In this document: piece after piece, positions 44,550-53,385 of the stretch | Layout: every line of letters starts with the position of its first letter | How positions within the stretch are numbered: position 1 is the stretch's first letter | DNA from: Fastidiosipila sp964627125 | GTDB taxonomy: Bacteria; Bacillota; Clostridia; Saccharofermentanales; Fastidiosipilaceae | Direction: 5' to 3' | DNA length: 64,000 nucleotides | NCBI GenBank assembly: GCA_964627125.1 | Contig: CAZVJQ010000003.1 | Span: forward strand, 1-64,000 | Translations under genes and position numbers: made by a program | Notes under the pieces: generated by a model | Databases searched by the model: none | Told to the model about the DNA's origin: nothing | Seen by the model: only the letters and a program-made list of their open reading frames with translations

Positions 44550-45959
44550 ATGGCTTTTAATAGCTTAATTTTTCTATTAATATTTTTACCAATTACGATA
44601 GCCTTATATTATCTGCCATTGAAGTCTAAGAGTGCGGATAATTTTAAGGCTATTTTATTGCTTGTCTTGAGTTTAATTTTCTACTCATGGGGAGCTATAA
44701 GATTTTTACCACTCCTTGTGACTATGATAGCTCTAAATTATTTTTATATAATTATGTGGCTAAAGAATAGATTTAAGAATGGTAAACCAGGTTCTAACTT
44801 ACTTGTTACTGTTTTAGTCGTCATTAATGTAGCAGTATTATCTTGGGGTAAATATTTTGCAGGAGCTTTCCCTCTGGCATTATCCTTCTATATTTTTAAA
44901 CTATTATCTGCAGTTTTCGATATCTATAATAGTCTTAAAGAAACTGAGAGTAAAAATCTTGAAGAATTCAAAAAAGAAATTAATTTAAGCCCAAGGAACT
45001 TTAGTCTATATATTAGTTTCTTCCCAGAACTGATTTCTGGACCAATATCTCGTTATAAGAATTTCACGCCACAAATTGCTAATGCTGAGGCGAATTTAGA
45101 TAATCTTTACCTTGGTTTTAAGAGATTTATCCCAGCTCTATTTATTAAGGTTGCAATTGCAGATAGTATATTTGCGCTTCGTTCATCGTTATTAACTAAT
45201 ATGTTTAATTTTGGTGCTGCTGAAGCTTGGCTAAGTAGTATTCTCTACACCATTTATATTTTCTTGGATTTTGCTAGCTACTCAGCTATGGCTATATCAA
45301 TAGGTAAAATGCTAGGGTATGAAGTTCCAGAAAACTTCAATTCTCCTTATGCTGCTGTTTCAATAGCAGACTTTTGGCGCCGTTGGCATATGACTCTTAG
45401 CTCTTGGTTTAGGGACTATGTTTATATACCATTAGGTGGAAACAGGAAGGGCTTAGTCAGACAATTAGTTAATATTGGGATTGTGTGGGCTCTTACCGGA
45501 GTATGGCATGGAAATCAATTTAACTTCCTTATCTGGGGGCTATACTACGCAGTGATTTTAATTGTAGAAAAGCTCTGGTTATTGAAGATATACGAAAAGA
45601 TGCCAAAATTCATTAATTGGCTAATCACAATGTTTATTGTCAATTTGGGTTGGGTACTATTCGCATTCCCGCACACAGGCGTTTTGTTTGGCAATATTGG
45701 AGCAATGTTTGGAGCAAATGGTTGGACTAATGGCGATGCGGTCTATATCTTAACAGCAAATGTTCTATTAATTATCTTAGGGGTTTTGGCATCTAGTTCA
45801 TTATTGAGCAAGCTTCGTGATAAATGGTTAGCTGATAATGGTGAGAAATCTGGAGTCGTAGTTGTTTTTGAACTAGTAATTTTACTAGCATTGATAGTGC
45901 TTAGCTTAGCGTTTATCCTTGACCAAAGCTTCGCATCCTTCTTATATTTCCAATTCTAG
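44550..45959 (+). CDS. MBOAT family O-acyltransferase (AlgI/PatA-like)
   Basis: 469 residues, about ten TM segments. SADFWRRWHMTLSSWFRDYVYIPLGGNRKG and the catalytic His in LTGVWHGNQFNFLIWGLYY are the MBOAT core. Family members move acyl groups across the membrane for O-acylation of polysaccharides. Neighbours (SGNH lipoprotein, DHHW protein) supply the likely extracellular transfer step. Confidence 0.92.
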   Translation: MAFNSLIFLLIFLPITIALYYLPLKSKSADNFKAILLLVLSLIFYSWGAIRFLPLLVTMIALNYFYIIMWLKNRFKNGKPGSNLLVTVLVVINVAVLSWGKYFAGAFPLALSFYIFKLLSAVFDIYNSLKETESKNLEEFKKEINLSPRNFSLYISFFPELISGPISRYKNFTPQIANAEANLDNLYLGFKRFIPALFIKVAIADSIFALRSSLLTNMFNFGAAEAWLSSILYTIYIFLDFASYSAMAISIGKMLGYEVPENFNSPYAAVSIADFWRRWHMTLSSWFRDYVYIPLGGNRKGLVRQLVNIGIVWALTGVWHGNQFNFLIWGLYYAVILIVEKLWLLKIYEKMPKFINWLITMFIVNLGWVLFAFPHTGVLFGNIGAMFGANGWTNGDAVYILTANVLLIILGVLASSSLLSKLRDKWLADNGEKSGVVVVFELVILLALIVLSLAFILDQSFASFLYFQF

Positions 45960-45975
45960 AAAGGGGAGTTATATT

Positions 45976-47112
45976 TTGAAAAAATTTGCAGCAATCTTAC
46001 TAACAAGTATTTTAGCGCTAAGTGCGTTGACTTATATATTCCTCCCAGGAGAGAGTTTTTCTTGGCAAGAAAGAAGACCATTGAATCAGTGGCCAGAGTT
46101 TAGCTTTGAAAAATTAGTGTCAGGCGATTACTTCAGTGATATTGATTCAGCACTAGCAGATCAATTCTTTGCCCGTAATGAAATGTTAGCAATAAAATCC
46201 TCTGCTCAGAAATATACTGGCCAAAAGGATAATGATAGGGTTTATTTTGGTGATGATAATTATTTAATAGAGAAGAATGGTGAGTTGAATGTTGGCCAGT
46301 TAAGGAATAATGTTAATTTACTTTTCGATTTTGCAGAAGTTTTTGCTGAATCAGAAGATATGAGAGAAGGCTCATTTATCCTTGCGCCAACGATTGCTGG
46401 TGTAGAGGAGGAGTTTTTGCCAAATTATCACTTGGAGAGTGATCAGGACGATATTATTTCTACGCTTAATGAAACTGCTAGTGAATATAACTTAATTGCA
46501 CCTGAGCTGATCGATTCTTTAAGCAACTATGAGGGTGATGAGCAACTATACTTTAGAACTGACCACCACTGGACTCAAGATGGAGCACATGCAGCCTTCC
46601 AAACCTGGCTCGACCAGAGTACTCTTGAAGAATTGGCTATAGATTACACAAGAGAAGAAATTTCTAATAATTTCTATGGTACTACTTGGGCAAAAGCAAA
46701 CATCCCATCCATCCCAGCTGACTCAGTAATTGCCTACCAAAACGATAATCTATATAATATTGAGCTTTTGGATTTAGAGGGAAACTTAATCAGGAAGAAT
46801 ATCTACAATGAAGAAGCAATTGACACTGTGGACACATATGAATACTTCCTTGGTCAAAATGCAGGTTATATTAAGCTACAAACACATGCTGATAATGGGG
46901 AAGGGGATTTAATTATATTTAAAGACTCATATGCTAATGCATTTATCCCATTTTTAATTGAATACTATGAGACTATTACTATTATAGATTTAAGATATTT
47001 AGCTAAACCTGTGAGTGAGATATTAGAAGAAGAGGAATTCACTGATCTAATGTTCCTATATAATGTAGTAACTCTATCTGATGAGAGTAATATATATAAA
47101 CTTTTGAGATAA
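45976..47112 (+). CDS. DHHW-type SGNH-like protein (AlgX/DltD-like role)
   Basis: 378 residues from TTG 45976 (AAGGGGAG upstream). One N-terminal TM/signal segment (LLTSILALSALTYIFL), then an extracytoplasmic domain with the name motif DHHW (TDHHWTQDGAHAAF) and a serine block FKDSYANAFIPFL. Probably transfers or binds acyl groups with the MBOAT partner. Catalytic role inferred from AlgX-like relatives. Confidence 0.85.
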   Translation: MKKFAAILLTSILALSALTYIFLPGESFSWQERRPLNQWPEFSFEKLVSGDYFSDIDSALADQFFARNEMLAIKSSAQKYTGQKDNDRVYFGDDNYLIEKNGELNVGQLRNNVNLLFDFAEVFAESEDMREGSFILAPTIAGVEEEFLPNYHLESDQDDIISTLNETASEYNLIAPELIDSLSNYEGDEQLYFRTDHHWTQDGAHAAFQTWLDQSTLEELAIDYTREEISNNFYGTTWAKANIPSIPADSVIAYQNDNLYNIELLDLEGNLIRKNIYNEEAIDTVDTYEYFLGQNAGYIKLQTHADNGEGDLIIFKDSYANAFIPFLIEYYETITIIDLRYLAKPVSEILEEEEFTDLMFLYNVVTLSDESNIYKLLR

Positions 47113-47178
47113 AGAACTGATAAATGCTAGCATTGTTAGACACAGGTAAAAATATTTTGAAATTTCTTGAAAAAAGAC

Positions 47179-47206
47179 TTGACATAGGTTTGAATTGTGA
47201 TAAACT
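47179..47206 (+). promoter_or_regulatory. Promoter of tRNA-Val
   Basis: Consensus TTGACA, 16-bp spacer, TAAACT. Confidence 0.7.
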
Positions 47207-47235
47207 TCTATATGCTTTAAAAGTTCAAACGACCC

Positions 47236-47312
47236 GGGGAGTTAGCTCAGTTGGTTAGAGCATCTGCTTTACACGCAGGGGGTCGGGGGTTCGAGTCCCT
47301 TACTCCCCACCA
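47236..47312 (+). tRNA. tRNA-Val (TAC)
   Basis: Acceptor GGGGAGT/ACTCCCC, D loop with TTGGTTAGAG, anticodon loop TTTACAC (anticodon TAC), T loop GGTTCGAGTCC and encoded CCA. 77 nt. Confidence 0.95.
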
Positions 47313-47317
47313 TTAAT

Positions 47318-47339
47318 AAGAGCCATATGCGGCTCTTTT
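47318..47339 (+). terminator. Terminator after tRNA-Val
   Basis: AAGAGCC/GGCTCTT stem followed by TTT. Confidence 0.7.
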
Positions 47340-47375
47340 ATAAACTAAAGAGCAACGTAAGTAAGATAATAGAGC

Positions 47376-47404
47376 TTGACAAGTTCTTGGATAATAGATA
47401 AAAT
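47376..47404 (+). promoter_or_regulatory. Promoter of tRNA-Asp and tRNA-Phe
   Basis: Consensus TTGACA, 17-bp spacer, TAAAAT. Confidence 0.78.
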
Positions 47405-47427
47405 CTTTCTTGCATCAAAAATTAAAC

Positions 47428-47504
47428 GGCGCAGTAGTTCAGTTGGTTAGAATGCCAGCCTGTCACGCTGGAGGTCGAGGGTTCGAGTCCCTTCTGCGTC
47501 GCCA
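47428..47504 (+). tRNA. tRNA-Asp (GTC)
   Basis: Acceptor GGCGCAG/CTGCGTC (one G-U), anticodon arm CCAGC-CTGTCAC-GCTGG with anticodon GTC, T loop GGTTCGAGTCC, discriminator G and encoded CCA. 77 nt. Confidence 0.96.
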
Positions 47505-47533
47505 TTTTTATTGGATAATCGTATCCGATACAT

Positions 47534-47609
47534 GCCCAGATAGCTCAGTTGGTAGAGCAGAAGACTGAAGCTCTTCGTGTCGCGGGTTCGATTCCTGCTC
47601 TGGGCACCA
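47534..47609 (+). tRNA. tRNA-Phe (GAA)
   Basis: Acceptor GCCCAGA/TCTGGGC, anticodon arm GAAGA-CTGAAGC-TCTTC with anticodon GAA, T loop GGTTCGATTCC, encoded CCA. 76 nt. Confidence 0.96.
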
Positions 47610-47612
47610 TTT

Positions 47613-47647
47613 AAGCCCAGTTGCCCTTGAGCAAAGGGCTTTTTTTA
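47613..47647 (+). terminator. Terminator after tRNA-Phe
   Basis: AAGCCC/GGGCTT stem with inner TTGC/GCAA pairing, followed by seven T residues. Confidence 0.85.
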
Positions 47648-47730
47648 TGCCCAAATTTCCTGAGTGTTGAATTTAAAATGTAGCTCAATACAATAGTTAA
47701 ATTAAAAAATTATGAACATTAATATCCAAC

Positions 47731-47760
47731 TTGAAAATACTGCCCATTTTAAGGTAAAAT
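47731..47760 (+). promoter_or_regulatory. Promoter of riboswitch-ATPase transcript
   Basis: TTGAAA, 18-bp spacer, TAAAAT; the expected start (about 47767) matches the riboswitch 5' end. Confidence 0.65.
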
Positions 47761-47768
47761 TGTTACAT

Positions 47769-47865
47769 GCTATTTGGGAGTAACAGCCGTAAATTTTTGC
47801 GGAGGCCTTATCAACAATCTCGATTGATAATAATCTGGTGAGGTCAGTAAATGTGAGACGCTAGC
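47769..47865 (+). promoter_or_regulatory. Candidate yybP-ykoY (Mn2+) riboswitch
   Basis: The 5' GGGAGTAA block follows GCTATTTG, and a 3' GTGAGACG block precedes CTAGC, so GCTA..TG and CG.TAGC close P1. Between them are hairpins CCG/CGG, and GGCCT/AGGTC around TTATCAA/TTGATAA. The 3' P1 strand is also the 5' arm of the following terminator, so metal binding would block termination (ON switch). It sits 86 nt before a P-type cation ATPase, a known target of this family (MgtA/YoaB). Homology is by eye, without a covariance search. Confidence 0.65.
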
Positions 47866-47886
47866 GGAGGCGCTTGCGTTTTTTTT
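47858..47886 (+). terminator. Riboswitch expression-platform terminator
   Basis: ACGC-T-AGCG, loop GAGG, CGCT-T-GCGT then eight T residues. Overlaps the P1 3' strand of the riboswitch. Confidence 0.88.
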
Positions 47887-47950
47887 ATGCAAAATTTAAC
47901 TAATTGCATGAACAGACGTAGCGTTAGAAGTGAAAGGAAAAGGAGAAATT

Positions 47951-50905
47951 ATGGCAGAAGAGAAATCAAATGTGGGTTTTAATTTAGATGATCCATATAT
48001 TGGTAGCATAGATCAGACTTTGAATGCTTTGAACGTAGATTCAAACGTAGGTTTGTCTAATGACGAGGTAAGCAAGAGGCAAGAGCAATATGGCTTAAAT
48101 GAACTGCAAGCTGAAGAGAAAGTTCCAATGTGGAAGCGTTTCTTAGAGCAGTTTAAGGACATCATGGTTCTAATCTTAATCGCAGCAGCTATTTTATCAG
48201 GTGTTTTAGGTGATTGGTTAGAGGCAGTAATCATTCTTGCAATTGTTTTAATTAATGCAATTTTAGGTGTGGTTCAAGAAGGTAGAGCAGCAGACGCTGT
48301 TGAAGCTCTACAAGATATGAGTTCCCCAAATGCACGTGTTTTAAGAAATGGTCAGCAAGAGATTGTAAAATCTAGTGAAGTTGTTCCAGGAGATATCTTA
48401 ATTTTAGATGCAGGTGATATCGTTCCAGCAGATGCTAGATTAATTAAATCATCTAATATGAAGGCTGATGAGTCAGCACTTACAGGTGAGTCAGTTGCTG
48501 TTGAAAAATACTCAGAATTTGAAACCACTGAACCAATTGGTATCGGTGATAGAGAAAACATGGTATTTAGCTCAACTCCAATTACTTATGGTAATGGTGT
48601 TGCTGTAGTAACTGCAATCGGTCAATCTACAGAGATGGGTAAAATTGCAGATAGATTATCAGGTATTGAAGAAGAAGAAACTCCACTACAAAAGAACTTA
48701 AATCAATTAGGTGTTTATTTAGCAATTATCGTATTGGTAGTTATCGCAATTACATTTGTTGTTGGTTTACTACGTAATGGTGGAATCTTAGAGATGCTAA
48801 CAATAGCAGTTTCACTAGGTGTTGCTGCTATCCCAGAAGGTATGTCAGCAGTTGTTACAATTGTTCTAGCAATCGGTATGAACAGAATGGCTCAAGAGAA
48901 TGCAATAGTTAAAAAGCTATTAGCTGTTGAGACATTAGGATCAGTTAATGTTATTGCCTCAGATAAAACAGGTACATTAACTAAGAATGAGATGACTGTT
49001 ACAAGACTATTTGCAGATGATATCGTTTATACAGTAACTGGTGAAGGATATGACCCAAGAGGTACTATCACAGATACCAGCACAAAACAAGAAGTTGAAA
49101 ATAATAAGATTTTAGATCGACTTTTAGAAATTGCAGTTTTATGTAATGAAGCTGAATTAACAAATAGTACAGATGGTAGATATGATATTTTAGGTGACCC
49201 TACAGAAGGAGCAATGTTATCAGTTGCTGCTAAGTATGGAATTACTCGTAAGGGTTCACAAAATAAATATGAGAAGATTGGTGACTTACCATTTGACTCA
49301 GATAGAAAAATGATGTCAGTATTCCAAGATAATATGGAAGAAGGTAAGGTTGCTTTGACAAAAGGCGGACCTGACGTTATCTTAAATCTATGTAATAGAG
49401 AATTGACATCAGAAGGTGTTGTTGCATTAACAGATGAGAGAAGAGAAGAGTTATTAAAACAAAACTCAGACTTCGCTAAACAAGCTCTTAGAGTTTTAGC
49501 ATTCTCATACAGCGTACACAATGATGGAAACTTTGATGATGCAGAGCAAGACATGGTCTTCGTAGGTTTCATGGGTATGATTGACCCAGCAAGGCCTGAA
49601 GCTCGTGACTCTATCGCAATTGCTCATGACGCTGGAATTAAAGTAGTTATGATCACAGGTGACCACCAAGATACAGCTGTTGCTATTGCAAATGACTTAG
49701 GTTTAATGCAAGAAGGCGACCAAGTTCTTACTGGTGCACAATTAGAGGCAATGAGCGACGAAGAGCTTAAAGTTGAATGTCAAAGAACTGCAGTTTATGC
49801 TCGTGTTTCTCCAGAACATAAAGTCCGTATTGTTGAAGCATTACAGGCAAATGGAAACATTGTTTCAATGACAGGTGACGGTGTTAACGATGCTCCTGCA
49901 CTTAAGAGAGCAGATATTGGTGTTGCAATGGGTATCACCGGTACTGAAGTTTCTAAGAATGCAGCAGACATGATCTTAACTGACGATAACTTCTCAACAA
50001 TTGTTTCTGCAGTTGAGAGTGGACGTATTATTTACAGTAATATTCGTAAGTTCGTTGGTTTCTTACTATCATGTAATATTGGTGAGGTTTTAGTAATCTT
50101 CATCTCCATGTTAGTTTTAGGACCAGACATGCTTCCATTATTACCAATTCAATTACTATGGTTAAACTTAATTACTGACTCATTCCCAGCACTTGCATTA
50201 GGTCAAGAGCAAGGTGAGCCAGATACTATGGATCAAGAGCCACGTAAGAAATCAGATAAGATTCTTAACGGTGAAATGATTGCATCAATCTCAGTACAAG
50301 CTGTAGCAATCTTCTTAGCAGTCTTCGCTGCATTCATGATTGGTTTAGGCGAGTATGGTGTAAGAATGTTAGATGCTAACGGAGATCCAAACCAAGAATC
50401 AGTTTATATATATGACTATTCAGATGGATTCTCAAGAAACTTAGTTGAAGCAGAGTTTTATGATGGCAATGAATTAAGAGCAGCAGAGGGTGGCGAAACT
50501 TATGTTTACGATAATGCCTACTACGATGAAGCAGGAAATCAAGTTAAGTTCCAACCAGATACTGGCGCTTTATCCTACGCATTCTTAACATTAATACTTG
50601 CAGAGTTATTTAGAGCATACTCAAATAGATCAGAACACTACAGTGTATTTACACTTGGTTTCTTCTCAAACAAGTACTTGAACAATGCTATATTAATTTC
50701 TACAGCATTAACATTAGCAGTAGTCTATATCCCAGGAGTTAATACTCTATTTGGTACAAGACCGATGTTGCTTGAGGACTGGGTAATTATTCTAGGATTC
50801 GCAGTAATTCCATTTGTAATAGGTGAAGTATTCAAGCTGGTATACCATGCAGGTACTCGAAGAACTAAGAATGCTAGAATTGCAGCAGGTAAGTCTAACG
50901 ACTAA
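47951..50905 (+). CDS. P2-type cation-transporting ATPase (Ca2+/Mn2+ export type)
   Basis: 984 residues from ATG 47951 (AAAAGGAG); a longer frame from 47930 has no site. Actuator TGES 178-181, TM4 motif IPEGMSAVVT, phosphorylated Asp338 in DKTGTLTKN, hinge TGDGVNDAPALK (641-652), and ten TM segments. The family exports Ca2+ or Mn2+; the upstream riboswitch favours Mn2+ homeostasis. An extra extracellular loop of about 68 residues (about 803-870, acidic and Tyr-rich) lies between TM7 and TM8. Substrate by inference. Confidence 0.93.
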   Translation: MAEEKSNVGFNLDDPYIGSIDQTLNALNVDSNVGLSNDEVSKRQEQYGLNELQAEEKVPMWKRFLEQFKDIMVLILIAAAILSGVLGDWLEAVIILAIVLINAILGVVQEGRAADAVEALQDMSSPNARVLRNGQQEIVKSSEVVPGDILILDAGDIVPADARLIKSSNMKADESALTGESVAVEKYSEFETTEPIGIGDRENMVFSSTPITYGNGVAVVTAIGQSTEMGKIADRLSGIEEEETPLQKNLNQLGVYLAIIVLVVIAITFVVGLLRNGGILEMLTIAVSLGVAAIPEGMSAVVTIVLAIGMNRMAQENAIVKKLLAVETLGSVNVIASDKTGTLTKNEMTVTRLFADDIVYTVTGEGYDPRGTITDTSTKQEVENNKILDRLLEIAVLCNEAELTNSTDGRYDILGDPTEGAMLSVAAKYGITRKGSQNKYEKIGDLPFDSDRKMMSVFQDNMEEGKVALTKGGPDVILNLCNRELTSEGVVALTDERREELLKQNSDFAKQALRVLAFSYSVHNDGNFDDAEQDMVFVGFMGMIDPARPEARDSIAIAHDAGIKVVMITGDHQDTAVAIANDLGLMQEGDQVLTGAQLEAMSDEELKVECQRTAVYARVSPEHKVRIVEALQANGNIVSMTGDGVNDAPALKRADIGVAMGITGTEVSKNAADMILTDDNFSTIVSAVESGRIIYSNIRKFVGFLLSCNIGEVLVIFISMLVLGPDMLPLLPIQLLWLNLITDSFPALALGQEQGEPDTMDQEPRKKSDKILNGEMIASISVQAVAIFLAVFAAFMIGLGEYGVRMLDANGDPNQESVYIYDYSDGFSRNLVEAEFYDGNELRAAEGGETYVYDNAYYDEAGNQVKFQPDTGALSYAFLTLILAELFRAYSNRSEHYSVFTLGFFSNKYLNNAILISTALTLAVVYIPGVNTLFGTRPMLLEDWVIILGFAVIPFVIGEVFKLVYHAGTRRTKNARIAAGKSND

Positions 50906-50935
50906 TTAGATACTACTAATTAAATAGATTAAATT

Positions 50936-50994
50936 AAGGTCTTAGTGGAAATTGCAAGTAACTGTTGCAAAATGAGCTAGGACCTTTTTATTTT
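50936..50994 (+). terminator. Terminator after P-type ATPase
   Basis: AAGGTCTTAG/CTAGGACCTT stem (one G-U) enclosing TTGCAA/TTGCAA, followed by TTTATTTT. Confidence 0.8.
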
Positions 50995-51065
50995 CTACTT
51001 GGCCAAAGCAAACTCACTCAATCAGCAAATTATTTGTTATAATTAGCTGTACGTGTGTTATATTC

Positions 51066-51094
51066 TTGAACAATGAAAAAACTTGTGCTATGAT
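51066..51094 (+). promoter_or_regulatory. secG promoter
   Basis: TTGAAC, 17-bp spacer ending TGC, TATGAT (extended -10). Confidence 0.6.
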
Positions 51095-51126
51095 TTATTA
51101 GCATTTTAGCGAGAGGAAAAATATAT

Positions 51127-51369
51127 ATGAATACATTATTGACAATACTAGCTGTAATAAATATTTTAGTAGCTGTGGCAGTTATTTTCTTAGTCTTACA
51201 ACAAGATGAAGGTGACCAAGGTTTAGGTTCCATGAGTGGAAGCAACAATGAGTCATTCTATAGTGATAATAAGGGAAGATCTAAGGACGTCTTACTACGT
51301 AAGATTACTACAGGACTTATCGCTGCATTCGTAATTATTAATATTGTTATTGGAGCAATGTTAGGTTAA
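51127..51369 (+). CDS. secG: Preprotein translocase subunit SecG
   Basis: 80 residues: two TM segments (about 3-22 and 56-78) around a Gly/Ser-rich linker with QQDEGDQGLGSMSGSNNESFYSDNKGRSKDVLLRKIT, the SecG signature. Auxiliary subunit of SecYEG. GAGAGGAAAAAT ribosome site. It stands alone with its own promoter and terminator. Confidence 0.95.
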   Translation: MNTLLTILAVINILVAVAVIFLVLQQDEGDQGLGSMSGSNNESFYSDNKGRSKDVLLRKITTGLIAAFVIINIVIGAMLG

Positions 51370-51396
51370 TTAAATTTTAGACTAGATAGATACGAG

Positions 51397-51428
51397 CCTT
51401 CTCATTGAAAACTATGAGGAGGTTTTTT
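51397..51428 (+). terminator. Terminator after secG
   Basis: CCTTCTCAT/ATGAGGAGG stem (one G-U) and six T residues. Confidence 0.88.
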
Positions 51429-51459
51429 CTTGCCCAAAATACTGATGAATTAAAAAAAT

Positions 51460-51489
51460 GCTTCAAGATGGATAGTCTTGAAGCTTTTT
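51460..51489 (-). terminator. Terminator of CofE-like gene
   Basis: GCTTCAAGA/TCTTGAAGC perfect stem. On the minus strand it is followed by ATTTTTTT; on the plus strand by TTTTT, so it works both ways. Confidence 0.88.
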
Positions 51490-51509
51490 GTACTTTAATA
51501 GATATTCTG

Positions 51510-52709
51510 TTATTCATCTGCCATATCGTCGAAGTAACCTTGAATCCAAACTATTGGAGTACCTTTATCTCCTGAACCAGAAGTAAGATCTGATAATGAT
51601 CCTAATAAGTCAGTTATTTGACGAGGAGTAGTTCCTTCTGATGCCATCTTAGAAACGCCTGTATCATCATCAGATTTATTAGCTATGAAATCTTTAACTG
51701 CAGAGTCTAATTCTGCGCCAGTTAAATTTGCAAATTTATTGTCAGCAATATATTTCAGTTTAATTTCTTGTGGTACACCAGATAATCCATCAGTATATGC
51801 AGGAGAGACTACAGGGTCAGCTAATTCCCAGATTCTGCTACTTGGGTCTCTGAAAGCTCCATCGCCATAGACCATAACTTCAATAAGTTTACCTGTAGCT
51901 TCAGACAACCTTTCGCTTATTCTATCAACAACCTCTTGACTATCTCTAGGGAAGAGCTTGATAGATTCTTCAGTAGCTTTATTCGCTCCAAGCATTCCGT
52001 ATTCTGCATTAAAACCACTACCCTCAACTGATTCGCTTAGTATAGATTCGATATTGTAGAGGGTATTTGCTCCACCTGTTCTTAATCTTTCTAAGTTAAC
52101 AAATCTACTATGGATATCACAAGTAAGTACGTCTTTTGTATAATCTAGAATTGTTCTTGGATTATTAGAAAAGATAATTTCTGCTTCACATCCTTCAGCT
52201 TCTATAATACTTCTATAGTAACTAACATAATCTACACCTGTGTAAGGGTGTAAACTCTCGCCAAAGTGAGCTCTAAACAATTCTTCATTTAAAGGAGAGG
52301 ACCATGGATTTAAGCCACTTTCTTCAAATGCTTCAGCCGTTATTAATTGATTACCGACTTCGTCTGCTGGGTAGCTTAATTGTAAGTAGATTTTCTTAGA
52401 TGCTCTAGCTATACCTTTAAGGCTCATAGCAAATCTATTTCTACTTAGTATAGGGAATACTAAACCAATCTCACCTGATGGATATTTATTTCTAATATCT
52501 GTTGCGATTTGATCTACACTAGCGTAATTTCCCTGAGCTCTTGCTACTATTGATTCAGTGATTGCAATAACATCAAGATCTTTGAACTGAAGATTTTCAG
52601 ATGCAGCTGCCTCTAAGACAGAGTTACTGACGACTTCAACTATATCAGTTCCTTCGTTAATGATTGGTGCTCTAATACCCCTTGAAACTGTTCCTATTAA
52701 TCTGGCCAT
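51510..52709 (-). CDS. CofE-like glutamate ligase family protein (F420-0 gamma-glutamyl ligase-like)
   Basis: 399 residues. The N-terminal half matches the coenzyme F420-0:L-glutamate ligase fold family (IRAPIINEGTDIVEVV, DVIAITESIVARAQGNYA, FPILSRNRFAMSLKGIA, YGMLGANKATEE, VMVYGDGAFRDPSS), and it is longer than archaeal CofE. Bacillota generally lack F420, and these homologues are of unknown substrate; gamma-glutamylation of another cofactor is possible. AGGAGGTCCAT ribosome site. Stands alone on the minus strand. Confidence 0.72.
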   Translation of the reverse strand: MARLIGTVSRGIRAPIINEGTDIVEVVSNSVLEAAASENLQFKDLDVIAITESIVARAQGNYASVDQIATDIRNKYPSGEIGLVFPILSRNRFAMSLKGIARASKKIYLQLSYPADEVGNQLITAEAFEESGLNPWSSPLNEELFRAHFGESLHPYTGVDYVSYYRSIIEAEGCEAEIIFSNNPRTILDYTKDVLTCDIHSRFVNLERLRTGGANTLYNIESILSESVEGSGFNAEYGMLGANKATEESIKLFPRDSQEVVDRISERLSEATGKLIEVMVYGDGAFRDPSSRIWELADPVVSPAYTDGLSGVPQEIKLKYIADNKFANLTGAELDSAVKDFIANKSDDDTGVSKMASEGTTPRQITDLLGSLSDLTSGSGDKGTPIVWIQGYFDDMADE

Positions 52710-53385
52710 ATGGACCTCCTAAAACTTTTTACGCAATAATTGTACACCAAAACTAAGTTAAATATATTTCATAGTGAAACTACTTATTGATAGGGAGACA
52801 TATGGAGGGGTTTGGCAAATAAAATAGAAATATGCAAAAAAATGTATGCGAATATTACTTGGAGCAGGCCAAATGACAGTAGTTTTGTGTATATTGGCAA
52901 TAAGAAATATGATTATCAGTAATGCGCTCGTTAAATCAACTAATCGTGTACATTTCATATGCAAAAGTAATGAATTTTTATACATAAATATTCATTATTG
53001 AAATAATTTAGTAAACTTAAAACTCTAATTAATTCAAAGTATGTTCAAATAAAATCCAGAATTAAAAAGAAAAACACATTTGAAGAAAATTATAAATAGA
53101 AAATACATGAAAAGTTTTCTTATTAAGCTTGAAATTTGCTCAGAAATAATGTTTCTTGAACTCTAAAAAATTAGAAATCGATCAAAAATAGCACGAAAAC
53201 GCATGAAAAATGTATCGAATTCTGACTTTAACTCGAAAATGGCTTAAATCTGAGCTTTTATTGTTTAATTTTAGAAAAGAGTCTGATAAACTTGGTAGAA
53301 ATAAATCGTGTATTAATAAATATGCGATTGTTATACAGGCAAAAACAAAATTAAACAGATGCTTGTATATAAGAAGGAGGAAGAA
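52710..53385. other. 676-bp AT-rich spacer between CofE-like gene and oppA
   Basis: No gene is supported. The right half (53080-53220) has many A tracts of 4-7 bases, repeatedly about one helical turn apart, which would bend DNA. A hairpin ATCGTGTATT-AATA-AATATGCGAT (53305-53328, G-U pairs) lies in the predicted oppA leader. A 70-codon frame at 53210-53422 has no ribosome site and overlaps oppA. Confidence 0.5.
53284..53292 (+). promoter_or_regulatory. oppA extended -10 promoter candidate
   Basis: TGATAAACT (TGN plus TAAACT), giving a leader of about 87 nt; the -35 is poor. Confidence 0.35.

Noticed and set aside
18592..51015. Shared 14-mer GCCAAAGCAAACTC at 18592 and 51002
   Set aside because: A repeat of this length is expected by chance in 64 kb of AT-rich sequence; flanks do not match.
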